Of a stretch of 64,000 nucleotides of DNA, positions 16,864-25,972 are shown piece after piece (within the stretch, counting starts at the first letter, position 1; every line of letters starts with the position of its first letter). This DNA is from Actinomycetota bacterium (GTDB lineage Bacteria; Actinomycetota; Actinomycetes; Nanopelagicales; Nanopelagicaceae). The DNA is taken from NCBI GenBank assembly GCA_009699205.1, contig WLOP01000002.1, positions 62,001 through 126,000 of the forward strand, read 5' to 3'. The translations under genes and the position numbers were made by a program. The notes under the pieces were generated by a model that worked only from the letters and a program-made list of their open reading frames with translations, made no database searches and was not told where the DNA came from.

Positions 16864-18057
16864 ATGAATGCAAATGTTCCGGTAATCGCATGCGCAATGC
16901 GCACACCTTTTGGAAAATATAAAGGTGGCTTATCCCAAGTTCGTGCAGATGATCTACTGGCTTCAACGATTAAACAACTTCTTAAGAAGGCACCGCAACT
17001 TAATCCAGTAGATATTGACGATGTGATTATCGGTGATTCAAATGGAGCCGGAGAAGACAATCGCAATGTGGCACGTATGGGAAGTTTGTTAGCAGGTTTA
17101 CCAGTTTCAGTTCCTGGGGTAACTGTTAATCGTTTATGTGGTTCTAGCGCCGAAGCAATGGTTTTGGCATCTCGAGCGGTTGCAGCGGGAGAAGCTAAAT
17201 ATATTTTGGCCGGCGGCGTTGAATCAATGAGTCGCGCACCATGGATAGTCGAACGATTGGGCGATCCAGCTCCAGAGAATCCGGTTTTTCATCAATCTAC
17301 TGTGGGATGGCGCCTCACTAATCCTGCAATGCCAACGGAATGGACACAATCTTTAGGCAAAGGTGCCGAAGATGTAGCAATAGAGTTTGCAATTTCTCGC
17401 CAGGCGCAGGATGAATGGGCGCTTAGATCACATCAATTGGCCGCTCGTGCATGGAGCGATGGTTTACACGATGATTGGGTTTACCCTTATGGCCAAGTTA
17501 ATCGCGATGAGTCGATTCGTGAAGACACATCACTTGAAGTATTGGCTGGGCTTAAGTCGGCTTTCTCTGAGACGGGTCCATTAACTGCAGGTAACTCTTC
17601 ACCGTTAAATGATGGAAGTGTTCTCTCATTGATTACCAACTTGCAAGGAGCCAGGGATCTCAACCTTGAACCTATTGCACGCATTAAATCTTCACGTGTA
17701 GTCGGAGTAAGCCCTGAGCGTTTTACCACCGCCCCGATTTATGCAATTCAAAAGTTGTTGGCAGCTAACAATCTCAAAGCTTCTGATATCGATATCTGGG
17801 AAATCAATGAAGCATTTGCAGCTATGGTCCTCACAGTATTGAGTGCTTTCCCTGAGGTATCTGTGAGCAAAGTCAACGTGAATGGTGGTGCAATTGCTAT
17901 GGGCCATCCCATCGGAGCATCAGCATCGCGCGCAGTCATCGATTGTGGCCGCCAGTTGGCTCGCTCTGGAGGGCGTTTTGGTATTGCTGCGGCGTGTATC
18001 GGCGTGGGTCAAGGAATTGCTCTGTTGCTGGAATCTACGACCGCTGTAGAGTTGTAG
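16864..18057 (+). CDS. Thiolase (acetyl-CoA or beta-ketoadipyl-CoA acyltransferase type)
   Basis: A 397-residue degradative-type thiolase. The nucleophilic C92 lies in NRLCGSS, the catalytic H348 in AMGHPIGAS and C378 in AACIGVGQG; NEAFA is at 315-319. The ESMSRAPW segment is typical of PcaF/PaaJ-like 3-oxoadipyl-CoA thiolases as well as acetoacetyl-CoA thiolases. A PcaR-like regulator is encoded 14 bases downstream, which favours a 3-oxoadipyl-CoA or related substrate. However, no other beta-ketoadipate genes are in the window, and acetoacetyl-CoA from the glutarate route is an alternative. Confidence 0.88.
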   Translation: MNANVPVIACAMRTPFGKYKGGLSQVRADDLLASTIKQLLKKAPQLNPVDIDDVIIGDSNGAGEDNRNVARMGSLLAGLPVSVPGVTVNRLCGSSAEAMVLASRAVAAGEAKYILAGGVESMSRAPWIVERLGDPAPENPVFHQSTVGWRLTNPAMPTEWTQSLGKGAEDVAIEFAISRQAQDEWALRSHQLAARAWSDGLHDDWVYPYGQVNRDESIREDTSLEVLAGLKSAFSETGPLTAGNSSPLNDGSVLSLITNLQGARDLNLEPIARIKSSRVVGVSPERFTTAPIYAIQKLLAANNLKASDIDIWEINEAFAAMVLTVLSAFPEVSVSKVNVNGGAIAMGHPIGASASRAVIDCGRQLARSGGRFGIAAACIGVGQGIALLLESTTAVEL

Positions 18058-18071
18058 GGAAGGAGATAAAA

Positions 18072-18854
18072 ATGCCTGAAGATTCACACGAAAAATCCAA
18101 GAACTTCGTCCAGTCAATGGAGCGAGGACTTTCAGTGATGAAGGTTTTCAATGCCGAAAACCATCGTCTTACTCTCTCTGAAGTTGCAGATTTAACTGGT
18201 TATACGCGCGCTACTGCGCGTCGCTTTCTGTTGACCCTTGAGGAACTTAATTACATCGGCAGTACTGGTCGATTCTTCTTCTTGCGTCCAAAAGTTTTAG
18301 AACTTGGATATGCCTATCTCTCTTCTTATAGCTTGGTTTCGATTGCTCAAAACCACCTCGAATTGTTAGCCGAAGAGTTACGCGAATCATGTTCAGCTTC
18401 TGTGCTTGAAGGCGAGAACGTGATCTACATCTGCCGAGCAGCGACTAACCGCATCATGACTGTCAATCTTTCCGTAGGGCATCAACTTCCTGCTTATGCA
18501 ACATCTATGGGGCGCACGTTGCTAGCGGCCCTTCCAGAGAAAGAGCTTGATCAATTCCTTGCAAAATATAAGAGAAAGAAGCTCACAGCAAAGACCATTA
18601 TTGATGCCGCAGAATTGAAAGAACTCTTAAAGGATGTTCGCGAAAAAGGCTGGGCGATGAATAATCAAGAACTTGAAGAGGGCGTGCAGTCAGTATCTGT
18701 ACCTATTCACGATAAGACCGGCAAAATTGTCGCAGCGGCAAATGTAAGTGCGCACGCAACTCGCGTATCTATCGAAGATCTAGAAAAGAAATTCTTGCCT
18801 AAGCTACAGGCAACAGTTGCAGAGATTGAAAAGGATCTTTCGCACCAACTCTAA
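18072..18854 (+). CDS. IclR-family transcriptional regulator, PcaR-like
   Basis: A 260-residue regulator with an N-terminal winged helix (about 12-70) and a C-terminal IclR effector domain (about 85-255). The FVQSMERGLSVMKVF start, RATARRFLLTLEELNYI and LPAYATSMGRTLLAALPE are very close to the PcaR/PcaU branch, which responds to beta-ketoadipate or protocatechuate. Start ATG 18072 follows GGAAGGAG, so the longer open frame from 17943 inside the thiolase gene is not used. It is co-transcribed with the thiolase and ends 2 bases from the convergent semialdehyde dehydrogenase. Confidence 0.9.
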   Translation: MPEDSHEKSKNFVQSMERGLSVMKVFNAENHRLTLSEVADLTGYTRATARRFLLTLEELNYIGSTGRFFFLRPKVLELGYAYLSSYSLVSIAQNHLELLAEELRESCSASVLEGENVIYICRAATNRIMTVNLSVGHQLPAYATSMGRTLLAALPEKELDQFLAKYKRKKLTAKTIIDAAELKELLKDVREKGWAMNNQELEEGVQSVSVPIHDKTGKIVAAANVSAHATRVSIEDLEKKFLPKLQATVAEIEKDLSHQL

Positions 18855-18856
18855 AA

Positions 18857-20326
18857 TCAGACTCCATCAATACAGAGGTATTTGATTTCCAAGAACTCTT
18901 CGATTCCGTGCTTGGATCCTTCGCGACCCACGCCAGATTCTTTGACGCCGCCAAACGGTGCGCCTTCATAGGAGATGAGGCCGGTGTTAATGCCGACGAC
19001 ACCAGCTTCTAACCCCTCTGCAATGCGCCAAGTGCGACCATTGTCTTTCGTGAAGAAATAGGCAGCCAATCCAAATGGCGTGTCATTGGCAATACGAAGT
19101 GCATCTTCTTCGATTTTGAACTTAATGATGCCAGCAAGAGGACCAAACGTTTCTTCGCGCATCACGAGCATATCTTCGGTAACGCCTGTGATGATGGTCG
19201 GTTCAAAGAAAGTTCCAGCAGAATCGATGCGCTTACCACCAGAAATAACTTTGCCGCCCAGAGCAATCGCATCATCGATATGTGACATAACTTTCGTTAT
19301 TGCGCCTTCATTAATCAGCGGACCTTGTTTAGTGTCGGGATCTAGGCCATTACCAACTTTAAGTTTGGAAACGGCGATTTGAAGTGCGGCCACAAACTCA
19401 TCGTGGATATTTTCTTGGACCAAAATACGATTTGCGCAGACGCAAGTCTGTCCGGCATTACGGAATTTTGAGGCTATCGCTCCGGCAACGGCGGCATCGA
19501 CATCTGCGTCATCAAAGACGATAAATGGTGCGTTTCCGCCAAGTTCCATGGCAACTTTCTTCACAGTTGAAGCAGAAGCTGCCATAAGCAACTTACCCAC
19601 TTCAGTTGAACCAGTGAAACTCAAAGCCTTAACGATCGAACTTGATGTTATTACTTCGCCAATCATTCGCGATGGCCCAATGACAACACTGAGAACGCCA
19701 GCAGGAATTCCTGCTCGACGTGCTAACTCAGCCATAGCAGTTGCAGATAGAGGGGTATCAGTTGCGGGTTTGATAACCATCGGACAACCTGCTGCGAGGG
19801 CAGGTCCAGCTTTGCGCGCAATCATCGCCATCGGGAAATTCCAAGGTGTGATTGCTGCTGTTACGCCAATTGCTTGGCGAATGGTCAGTAGTCTGCGGCT
19901 AGAAACATTTGTTGGAATAGTTTCTCCATAAAGTCTTTTGCCTTCTTCGGCATACCATTCGATAAATCCAGCACCGTAAATAATTTCTCCACGCGCTTCA
20001 TCGAGAGGTTTACCCATTTCGCAGGTAAGAATTTGAGCAAGGTCATCTACGTTTTCAAGAATCAGGTTGAACCATGTGCGTAAAATCTTTGCGCGCTCTA
20101 GCGCGGTTTTCTTCGACCAAATTTTGAATGCGGCATCGGCTAATGTAATTGCTCGCTCAATATCCTCGCGTGTGCCCATAGCTACTTCAGCAATTACTTT
20201 GCCTGTAGCTGGGTTGACAACTTCTGACCGAGCTCCATCGGAGGAGGGAACCCACTCGCCACCGATAAAAAGATCTTGCTTTAGCAAGGAAGGGTCAGTG
20301 AGTTTTATAGATTCTTGGATAGCCAT
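18857..20326 (-). CDS. gabD: NAD(P)-dependent succinate-semialdehyde dehydrogenase-type aldehyde dehydrogenase
   Basis: A 489-residue aldehyde dehydrogenase. Catalytic C295 is in AGQTCVCANR, with a second Cys at 297 as in redox-sensitive SSADH enzymes, and the general base E261 is in AMELGGNAP. The cofactor segment FTGSTEVGK and the PWNFP motif are intact. The best family match is GabD/DavD, which oxidises succinate or glutarate semialdehyde to the acid. It is divergent from a class III aminotransferase, 73 bases apart, the classic pairing for GABA, 5-aminovalerate or diamine breakdown. Confidence 0.9.
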   Translation of the reverse strand: MAIQESIKLTDPSLLKQDLFIGGEWVPSSDGARSEVVNPATGKVIAEVAMGTREDIERAITLADAAFKIWSKKTALERAKILRTWFNLILENVDDLAQILTCEMGKPLDEARGEIIYGAGFIEWYAEEGKRLYGETIPTNVSSRRLLTIRQAIGVTAAITPWNFPMAMIARKAGPALAAGCPMVIKPATDTPLSATAMAELARRAGIPAGVLSVVIGPSRMIGEVITSSSIVKALSFTGSTEVGKLLMAASASTVKKVAMELGGNAPFIVFDDADVDAAVAGAIASKFRNAGQTCVCANRILVQENIHDEFVAALQIAVSKLKVGNGLDPDTKQGPLINEGAITKVMSHIDDAIALGGKVISGGKRIDSAGTFFEPTIITGVTEDMLVMREETFGPLAGIIKFKIEEDALRIANDTPFGLAAYFFTKDNGRTWRIAEGLEAGVVGINTGLISYEGAPFGGVKESGVGREGSKHGIEEFLEIKYLCIDGV

Positions 20327-20378
20327 TAGGTCCGCTCATTTCTTTTTCATAACACTTACAACTCTAGTGTAGACACGT

Positions 20379-20394
20379 TACCTATAAATCGGTA
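20379..20394. promoter_or_regulatory. Imperfect palindrome over divergent gabD/aminotransferase promoter
   Basis: TACCTATAAATCGGTA matches its own reverse complement at 12 of 16 positions and contains TATAAA at 20383-20388, a likely -10 for the rightward operon. A regulator binding here could control the rightward operon and perhaps gabD. Confidence 0.35.
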
Positions 20395-20399
20395 GATTC

Positions 20400-21827
20400 G
20401 TGGTGAACGCAAAATTCGCATTACGAACAATTATGAGTGGAGTAGCGAAAAAGATGGATACCAAGTCGCTTTCAGATAACGATAAACATTTCTTCTTTCA
20501 TCCCTTTACAGCTTTGAAAGCGCATGAGCAAAGTGGTGGAAAGATCATCGTTGGTGGAAAAGATTCAACCATCGAAGATTCAGATGGAAATAAATTTATC
20601 GATTCAATGGCTGGACTCTGGTGCGTCAATATTGGTTATGGCAACCGTGAGATGGCGGATGCGATCCATGACCAAGTAATCAAACTTTCTTACTACCACG
20701 CGTTCTCATCTTTTAGCACGGACCTCGCAGTGCAATTATCTGCTCGTCTTATCAGCATGGCGCCAGTTCCCATGTCTAAGGTTTTCTTTGGTAATAGCGG
20801 ATCCGATGCTAATGACACCAATGCCAAGATCGTATGGTTCTATAACAATGCTCTTGGTCGCACCACAAAGAAGAAAATTATTTCTCGCCGCCGCGGATAC
20901 CACGGCGTGACAGTCCTTTCAGCAGGTTTAACCGGGTTGGATAATCTCCACGATGGTTTTGATTTGCCTTTACCTATGATTCGCCACGTACGTCCTCCTC
21001 ATCGTTTGTGGGAGAAAGAACCTGGCGCAACGGATGCAGAGTTTTCGCAGATTTTGGCCGACGAGCTAGAAGCCCTCATCTTGAAAGAGGGACCAGATAC
21101 TGTGGCTGCATTTATTGCAGAACCATTTCAGGCAGCTGGCGGCGTAATTATCCCGCCTAAGGAATATTTCCCTGCAATTCAAAAGGTGCTTAAGAAGTAC
21201 GACGTGCTTCTGATTGCTGATGAAGTTGTTTCAGCATTTGGTCGCCTCGGTGAAATGTTTGGTACGACAGCCTTTGGAATGGAACCAGACATTATTACCG
21301 TGGCAAAGGGTATTACTTCGGCATATATCCCTCTTTCGGCTTCAATGATTTCTGAAAAAGTATGGCGCGTTCTCGCCGAAGGAAGCGAGAAGTTTGGTGC
21401 ATTTGGACATGGGTATACCTATTCAGCGCACCCTTTGGCTGCGCGAGCTGCAATGGCCAACCTTGATTTCCTAGAGAAGAACAATCTCGTAGCTCAAGCC
21501 GGAAACCGTGGAGCATATCTACAGAAGCGCTTGCGCGATGAATTCCAAGACCACCCAATGGTCGGCGAAGTTCGTGGACAAGGCCTTGTTGCGGCAATTG
21601 AATTTGTTTCTTCCAAGAATCCAATGACAGCATTTGCGCCAAGTGAAAAGATCGCAGCGAGAATAGCTCGTAGATCCATGGAACTTGGAGTAATTACCCG
21701 CGCACTTCCAGCAGGGGATTCGATTTCCTTTAGCCCACCATTTGTTATCACCGAAGAAGAAATCGACACCGTTGTTAAGACTGCTCGACGCGCAGTTGAT
21801 GATGTTATGAAGGAAATCGGTCGCTAA
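20400..21827 (+). CDS. Class III aminotransferase (omega-amine/diamine:pyruvate type)
   Basis: A PLP enzyme of fold type I subgroup II. Numbered from GTG 20400 (475 residues), K303 in ITVAKGITSAYIP is the Schiff-base lysine, D274 is in IADEVVSAFGR, and GNSGSDANDTNAKIVW is the cofactor phosphate region. The MAGLWCVNIGYG segment resembles putrescine-, beta-alanine- or taurine:pyruvate aminotransferases (SpuC group). The start is uncertain. GTG 20400 or 20403 sits just after a TATAAA, while ATG 20454 has GGAG at 20439-20442 and gives a more typical N-terminus. It is the first gene of a tight five-gene operon. Confidence 0.85.
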   Translation: MVNAKFALRTIMSGVAKKMDTKSLSDNDKHFFFHPFTALKAHEQSGGKIIVGGKDSTIEDSDGNKFIDSMAGLWCVNIGYGNREMADAIHDQVIKLSYYHAFSSFSTDLAVQLSARLISMAPVPMSKVFFGNSGSDANDTNAKIVWFYNNALGRTTKKKIISRRRGYHGVTVLSAGLTGLDNLHDGFDLPLPMIRHVRPPHRLWEKEPGATDAEFSQILADELEALILKEGPDTVAAFIAEPFQAAGGVIIPPKEYFPAIQKVLKKYDVLLIADEVVSAFGRLGEMFGTTAFGMEPDIITVAKGITSAYIPLSASMISEKVWRVLAEGSEKFGAFGHGYTYSAHPLAARAAMANLDFLEKNNLVAQAGNRGAYLQKRLRDEFQDHPMVGEVRGQGLVAAIEFVSSKNPMTAFAPSEKIAARIARRSMELGVITRALPAGDSISFSPPFVITEEEIDTVVKTARRAVDDVMKEIGR

Positions 21828-21832
21828 ATAAA

Positions 21833-22993
21833 ATGTCAGTTCAGCTCAAGGTGGGTTTGATTGTTAATCCCATTGCGGGGATGGGCGGCAAAGTAGGTTT
21901 GCATGGCACCGATCTCGCATCCTTCGCGGTTGCCCTGTCCCTCGGGGCGCAACCAACCTCGGGGCTGCGCACTGTTCGCGCACTTGCGGGCTTGGTAAAT
22001 GAACAAGAACTATTCGATTTTTATGCCGCCGCTGGAGTTATGGGTGGTGATTATTTAGAAGAAGCCGGGATTAGCTATACCCGAATACTTAATTTTGCAT
22101 CCGATAGGAAAAGTGGAGCAGGTGACACCCGCGCTATCGCTTCATCTCTTATAGAAGTTGGCGTCGACATCATTCTTTTTTCAGGCGGCGACGGTACTGC
22201 TCGAGACATTTTCTCCGTAATTGGTGGCAAAATTCCTATTATTGGAATACCGGCGGGCGTAAAGATGCGTAGTGAAGTTTTCGGTATTTACCCAGAATCT
22301 ATTGCTGGAATCTTGATTTCTCAGGCCCAAAGTTCTGTAGGGACGCGAGTTCGCGAAGCAGAAATCCTTGATGTTTCTGAACTGCCAAATAGAAATGGCA
22401 TCTGGGATACCGAACTTTTCGGAGTAGCTTTGACACCAAATGCCACCCAACATATTCAGTGCAGCAAGATTTCGGGGGAATCTCATGCCGATATCGGGTT
22501 GTGCGAGTTGGCTAATGCAATGGCAAAGGAGATGGCGCCAGGAAAGCTTTACCTTATTGGCCCAGGTAGAAGCGCTTATTTAATTCTCCAAGAGCAAGGG
22601 CTTGTTGGAAGTTTTGTAGGTGTTGATGCGCTCGTTGATGGGCAAGTAATTGGGAGAGATCTCAGCGAAGATGCGATTCTTGCTCTGCTAGAGCGGTTTG
22701 AGAAACGAGAACTTATCTTGGGCGTCATTGGGGGACAGGGATTTTTGCTGGGCCGCGGGAATCAGCAGATTAGCGCCCGAGTTATCAGCGCAATTGGTTT
22801 TGATGCCATCACAATTATGGCAAGCGCCCGCAAGATTTCTGCGCTCATACCAGCTCGCCTACATATTGATTTAGGTGAAAGCGATATATATGCATTGATT
22901 CCTCAATATATCCAGGTGCATACCGCTCCTAACCGAACTATCTTATGTTCCACAGAAGTGCCAGCAAATGACAACGTAATGACTACCGTGTGA
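21833..22993 (+). CDS. COG3199-type ATP-NAD kinase-like protein
   Basis: A 386-residue protein of the NAD kinase/diacylglycerol kinase superfamily, nearer to the COG3199/AcoX-like group than to housekeeping NadK. The nucleotide motif SGGDGTARD is at 117-125, VGLIVNPIAGMGGKVGLHGT at the N-terminus, and IIGIPAGVKMRSEVFG follows. The substrate is unknown; NAD or an acyl or sugar alcohol are possible. It starts 5 bases after the aminotransferase and ends 7 bases before the GcvPA-like gene. Such proteins have been seen beside acetoin or glycine cleavage genes in other bacteria. Confidence 0.78.
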   Translation: MSVQLKVGLIVNPIAGMGGKVGLHGTDLASFAVALSLGAQPTSGLRTVRALAGLVNEQELFDFYAAAGVMGGDYLEEAGISYTRILNFASDRKSGAGDTRAIASSLIEVGVDIILFSGGDGTARDIFSVIGGKIPIIGIPAGVKMRSEVFGIYPESIAGILISQAQSSVGTRVREAEILDVSELPNRNGIWDTELFGVALTPNATQHIQCSKISGESHADIGLCELANAMAKEMAPGKLYLIGPGRSAYLILQEQGLVGSFVGVDALVDGQVIGRDLSEDAILALLERFEKRELILGVIGGQGFLLGRGNQQISARVISAIGFDAITIMASARKISALIPARLHIDLGESDIYALIPQYIQVHTAPNRTILCSTEVPANDNVMTTV

Positions 22994-23000
22994 GGAAAAG

Positions 23001-24416
23001 ATGATGAGCGAAAAAAACCTACCGACGCCGCACCCCTTCATGGCTAACTCTGCTGCCGGAAGTTATAAGGAGATGCTTCGTGTCGCAGAAGTGGGAGATA
23101 TCGAAGAGCTCTTTGAGCAGATACCTTCGGAACATCGGTACAAAGGTGAATGGAATTTTCCTCGATCGTTAGCTTCTGAAGCCGAGCTCTTCAAGCATAT
23201 GAATTCGATTCTCAAGAAGAGCATTTCTTCTGAAGATAATCTCAACTTCCTCGGAGCCGGGTGCTGGCAACATTATGTTCCTGCAATCTGTGATGAGATG
23301 GTTACTCGCACCGAATTCTTAACTCCTGTATGGGGTACTCCGTCATCGGATCATGGTCGAACCCAAGTGTGGTTTGAATTTCAAAGTCAGATCGGCGAAC
23401 TAGTGGGGATGGATTTTGTTGGTCTCCCTCTTTATAGCTTTGGCACTGCAGCCGGACATGCAGTCCGTATGGCAGCTCGTATTAATGGTCGAAGTGAAGT
23501 TCTCGTGCCATCGACGCTGGATCCGGAACGCTTGAAGGTTTTGAAAACTTATTGCGGATTCCCGGAGCTAAGCGGTTACGTATCTATCGTCATGGTTGCA
23601 ACGGATCCTCATGATGGTGGAATTGATGTTGCTGACCTCAAATCCAAGATTAGCGAGAGAACAAGTTCAATTTACTTTGAAAATCCAACATATCTTGGAA
23701 GCATTGAAGCTCGAGCGCACGAAATTAGCGCTATTGCTCATGGTGTGGGGGCGGAAGTAATCGTGGGAGTTGACCCCATTTCTCTAGGCGTCATCGCACC
23801 TCCTTCGGATTATGCGGCCGATATCGTTGTGGGAACTACGCAACCACTCGGAGTCCATATGAATGCTGGCGGCGGCGTTGGCGGTTTCATCGCCACACGC
23901 GACGAAGCTAAGTATGCAAAGGAATATCCCACACTTCAGGTGAGCTTGACCGGGACAACGCATCCAGGCGAACTAGCTTTTGGGCTCACGCTCTTTCATC
24001 AATCTTCGTATGGTTCACGCGAAAATGGTAAAGACTGGACCGGAAACTCTGTTTATCTCTGGGCTGTTGCAAATGCAACATATATGTCCCTCATGGGACC
24101 TTTAGGGTTTAAAGAGATTGGTGAAACGATTATTCAGCGTTCACATTACGCTGCTGCGCTCATTGACGAGATTCCAGGTGTCAGCGTTAAATGGAAGCAA
24201 GGATTCTTTAAAGAATTTGTGGTCGATTTCTCGAAGAGTAAATTAACGGTTGAGCAGATAAATAAGAAACTGTTGGAGCATTCGATATTCGGAGGCAAAG
24301 ACCTCAGCGTAGATTTCCCAAGCCTTGGTCAATCAGCGCTCTATTGCATTACAGAGATTCACACTGTGGAGGATATTCACACACTTGTTGCAGCTCTCAA
24401 GAAGGTGGTCGCCTAA
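23001..24416 (+). CDS. Divergent glycine dehydrogenase subunit 1 (GcvPA)-like PLP protein
   Basis: A 471-residue homologue of the N-terminal half (alpha subunit) of glycine decarboxylase P-protein. Family features are FLGAGCWQHYVPAICDE, TEFLTPVWGTPSSDHGRTQ, VGVDPISLGVIAPP and ATYMSLMGPLGF. Several signature parts differ: the usual GEGQSLG region reads GTTQPLGVHMNAGGGVG, and the REKATSNICTNQ-type loop is replaced by KDWTGNSVYLWAVAN. GAGGAAAAG precedes ATG 23001 (ATG 23004 is also possible). It overlaps the GcvPB-like gene by one base. No GcvH or GcvT is nearby, so true glycine cleavage is doubtful. Confidence 0.8.
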   Translation: MMSEKNLPTPHPFMANSAAGSYKEMLRVAEVGDIEELFEQIPSEHRYKGEWNFPRSLASEAELFKHMNSILKKSISSEDNLNFLGAGCWQHYVPAICDEMVTRTEFLTPVWGTPSSDHGRTQVWFEFQSQIGELVGMDFVGLPLYSFGTAAGHAVRMAARINGRSEVLVPSTLDPERLKVLKTYCGFPELSGYVSIVMVATDPHDGGIDVADLKSKISERTSSIYFENPTYLGSIEARAHEISAIAHGVGAEVIVGVDPISLGVIAPPSDYAADIVVGTTQPLGVHMNAGGGVGGFIATRDEAKYAKEYPTLQVSLTGTTHPGELAFGLTLFHQSSYGSRENGKDWTGNSVYLWAVANATYMSLMGPLGFKEIGETIIQRSHYAAALIDEIPGVSVKWKQGFFKEFVVDFSKSKLTVEQINKKLLEHSIFGGKDLSVDFPSLGQSALYCITEIHTVEDIHTLVAALKKVVA

Positions 24417-25972
24417 TGAGTAAGAAATTGAAGAACTATCACGCGCAGGTGTGGGACGAACCACTAGTAATGCAGCTAAGCGCCGTGGGTAGACGAGGTG
24501 CGATCTTGCCTGCTACCGAAAGTGAAATAACGGCTCGCGTAGGCGCCGCCCAAGGGCTGATTCCATATGCGCTACTGCGCAAGAGTCTGCCCGAACTTCC
24601 AGAGATGTCAGAGTTTGAAGTGCAGCGCCACTATCTGCACCTATCTCAACAAACAATGGGAATGATGGGAATTAGCCTTTTTGGAACGTGCACCATGAAG
24701 TACAACCCTCGCGTCAATGAGCGATTGGTATATCAGCACAATGTGGCTGAAATTAATCCTCATCAACCAGTCGAGACGTTACAAGGAGTCCTAGAAGTGA
24801 TTAGCAAATTTGATCACTTACTCCGTGAATTATCCGGGTTAGATCACTTCGTATTCCAAGCCGGCGGTGGAGCAGATGCGGCATATACGCAAGCATGCAT
24901 GACTCGCGCATATCACGCGTCTCGAGGTGAGCTCGCCCAACGAAATGAAATCATCACTACTTCGCAAGCGCACCCATGTAACCCAGCCACAGCTGCGGCA
25001 GCGGGATTCAAAGTTATTACACTTCCATTAGAAGCAGATGGATTCCCATCTGTCGAAGCTTTGCGTGCGGTTGTGTCAGAGCGAACCGCTGCTTTGATGG
25101 TTAATAATCCTGATGATGTTGGAATCTACAATCCAAATATTGCCGAATGGGTAAAGATTGTTCATGAAGCGGGTGGCCTTTGCTTTTATGATCACGCAAA
25201 CTTCAATGGCGTTATGACCAGATTACGCGCCGCAGATCTTGGCTTTGATGCATGTATGTATATGTTGCATAAGACTTTCGGCGGGCCCAAAGGTGGCGGA
25301 GGCCCCGCTGTCGGCGCTTATGGTTGTACCGAAAAACTGATTCCATTCTTACCTGGTCCACTCGTAGAAGAAGATGGTCACGGCGGATATTTCTTAAAGG
25401 AGAACTCCGATGCAGGGGTAGGTCGTGTCCGCGAATTCTGGGGCAACGTACCGGTGGTAATTCGCGCTTATGCCTGGACGCGAGCGATGGGTATAGAAGG
25501 ACTGCGTGATGCCGCAAATATTTCGGTGCTCGCGAATAACTATATGGAGAAGCGTTTGATGAAAATCAAAGGCATTTCAATAGGTTTTCCAGATATGAAG
25601 AAACGTCGCCTCGAAATGACTCGATATGGTCTTGGTGATCTGACCAAGGACACTGGTGTCACGACTGTGGATGTGCAAAATCGCATGACCGATTTTGGGG
25701 TAGATGCATACTGGCTCAGCCACGAACCATGGTTTGTTCCAGAACCTTTTACGCCTGAGGCTGGGGAGCTCTGGTCAATTGAAGATATCGATTACTGGAT
25801 TGATGTCCTCGAACATGTCTGTAACGAAGCTCGCACTAATCCAGAACTCGTTAAGTCATCTCCGCACAACCAAGTAGTCCATAAACTCGACGGCACCAAT
25901 TTGGACGACCCAGATAAATGGGCAACTACATGGAAGGCTTATCGCCGCAAGTATAAAAAAGATACACCTTGA
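24416..25972 (+). CDS. Divergent glycine dehydrogenase subunit 2 (GcvPB)-like PLP protein
   Basis: A 518-residue homologue of the PLP-binding beta subunit of glycine decarboxylase. K286 in the HKT motif is the expected PLP lysine. LFGTCTMKYNPRVNE and GRVREFWGNVPVVIRAYAW are family-typical. Active-site surroundings are altered: the usual EPAAGAHGE reads FQAGGGADAA, SAHGSNPA reads QAHPCNPA, DGANLNA reads DHANFNG, and HKTFxxPHGGGGPGxG reads HKTFGGPKGGGGPAVG. Start ATG 24416 overlaps the previous stop (TAATG); the longer open frame from 24344 lies inside the upstream gene. The changes suggest another substrate or partner. Confidence 0.8.
   Translation: MSKKLKNYHAQVWDEPLVMQLSAVGRRGAILPATESEITARVGAAQGLIPYALLRKSLPELPEMSEFEVQRHYLHLSQQTMGMMGISLFGTCTMKYNPRVNERLVYQHNVAEINPHQPVETLQGVLEVISKFDHLLRELSGLDHFVFQAGGGADAAYTQACMTRAYHASRGELAQRNEIITTSQAHPCNPATAAAAGFKVITLPLEADGFPSVEALRAVVSERTAALMVNNPDDVGIYNPNIAEWVKIVHEAGGLCFYDHANFNGVMTRLRAADLGFDACMYMLHKTFGGPKGGGGPAVGAYGCTEKLIPFLPGPLVEEDGHGGYFLKENSDAGVGRVREFWGNVPVVIRAYAWTRAMGIEGLRDAANISVLANNYMEKRLMKIKGISIGFPDMKKRRLEMTRYGLGDLTKDTGVTTVDVQNRMTDFGVDAYWLSHEPWFVPEPFTPEAGELWSIEDIDYWIDVLEHVCNEARTNPELVKSSPHNQVVHKLDGTNLDDPDKWATTWKAYRRKYKKDTP

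Noticed and set aside
23001-25972. A normal glycine cleavage system
   Set aside because: No gcvH or gcvT is adjacent and key P-protein motifs differ in both subunits; I kept the family relation but not the function.
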